A stretch of 64,000 bases of DNA from Saccharomycopsis fibuligera x Saccharomycopsis cf. fibuligera (taxonomy: Eukaryota; Ascomycota; Saccharomycetes; Ascoideales; Saccharomycopsidaceae), in NCBI GenBank assembly GCA_001936135.1, contig CP012812.1:1054001-1118000 (forward strand), in the 5' to 3' direction. This document shows positions 63,983 to 64,000 of this stretch, one piece after another (positions within the stretch are counted from its first letter, which is position 1; every line of letters starts with the position of its first letter). The notes beneath the pieces are model-generated. The model made no database searches. It was not told the DNA's origin and worked only from the letters and a program-made list of their open reading frames with translations. Made by a program: the position numbers and the translations under genes.

Positions 63983-64000
63983 GAATGGCTTACCAGGATG

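Noticed and set aside
1-64000. tRNA, rRNA, LTR or transposon copies
   Set aside because: By eye I found no GGTTCGAATCC-type B box with a matching A box, no long terminal repeats and no integrase or reverse-transcriptase-like ORF; a tRNA or repeat scan would settle it.

Overview
The window is eukaryotic nuclear DNA from an ascomycete budding yeast. The evidence is a set of single-exon genes with clear yeast orthologues (NEW1, MES1, GLE2, ENV9, PNG1, SCJ1, DML1, EGD1, YFH1), one intron carrying the yeast GTATGT and TACTAAC signals, upstream TATATAA boxes, an AT-rich background and about twenty poly(dA) or poly(dT) runs of 20-39 bases. Gene content and wide spacing (about 21 genes in 64 kb) fit a CTG-clade yeast of the Lodderomyces/Candida type. 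That is inference: I found no codon position that proves CTG = Ser. No tRNA, rRNA, transposon or CRISPR array was recognised.

Layout. 0-11 kb: the C-terminal two thirds of a TOR kinase, cut by the left edge; an atypical SDR/NmrA-like NAD(P)-binding protein; and NEW1, an EF-3-like ABC ATPase. 12.9-18.4 kb: a 51-codon secreted-peptide precursor with a Lys-Arg processing site, cytosolic methionyl-tRNA synthetase MES1 with a perfect Gcn4 site upstream, and nuclear-pore protein GLE2. 18.4-28.4 kb is gene-poor, with long poly(A/T) tracts, a small Cys4 protein and a bZIP factor of the Gcn4/Cys3 type. 28.4-43.5 kb is the densest part: ENV9, PNG1, glutamate decarboxylase, ER DnaJ SCJ1 (ends KDEL), DML1, EGD1 (NAC beta, spliced), frataxin YFH1 and one unknown. 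43.5-56.3 kb holds a single well-supported gene, a C2H2 factor with about 6 kb upstream and 5.5 kb downstream. 56.3-64 kb: a possible ubiquitin-like-fold protein, two tandem secreted class-3 lipases and a small membrane protein at the right edge.

The genes share themes rather than a pathway: translation (NEW1, MES1, EGD1), secretory-protein quality control (SCJ1, PNG1), mitochondria and iron (DML1, YFH1), nutrient signalling (TOR, bZIP) and secretion (peptide precursor, lipases). The most interesting points are the TOR, whose rapamycin-contact residues are substituted; the short Kex2-type peptide precursor; the EGD1 intron, whose canonical GT-AG splice leaves the frame one base out; and a cluster of CCACAG motifs upstream of the bZIP gene.
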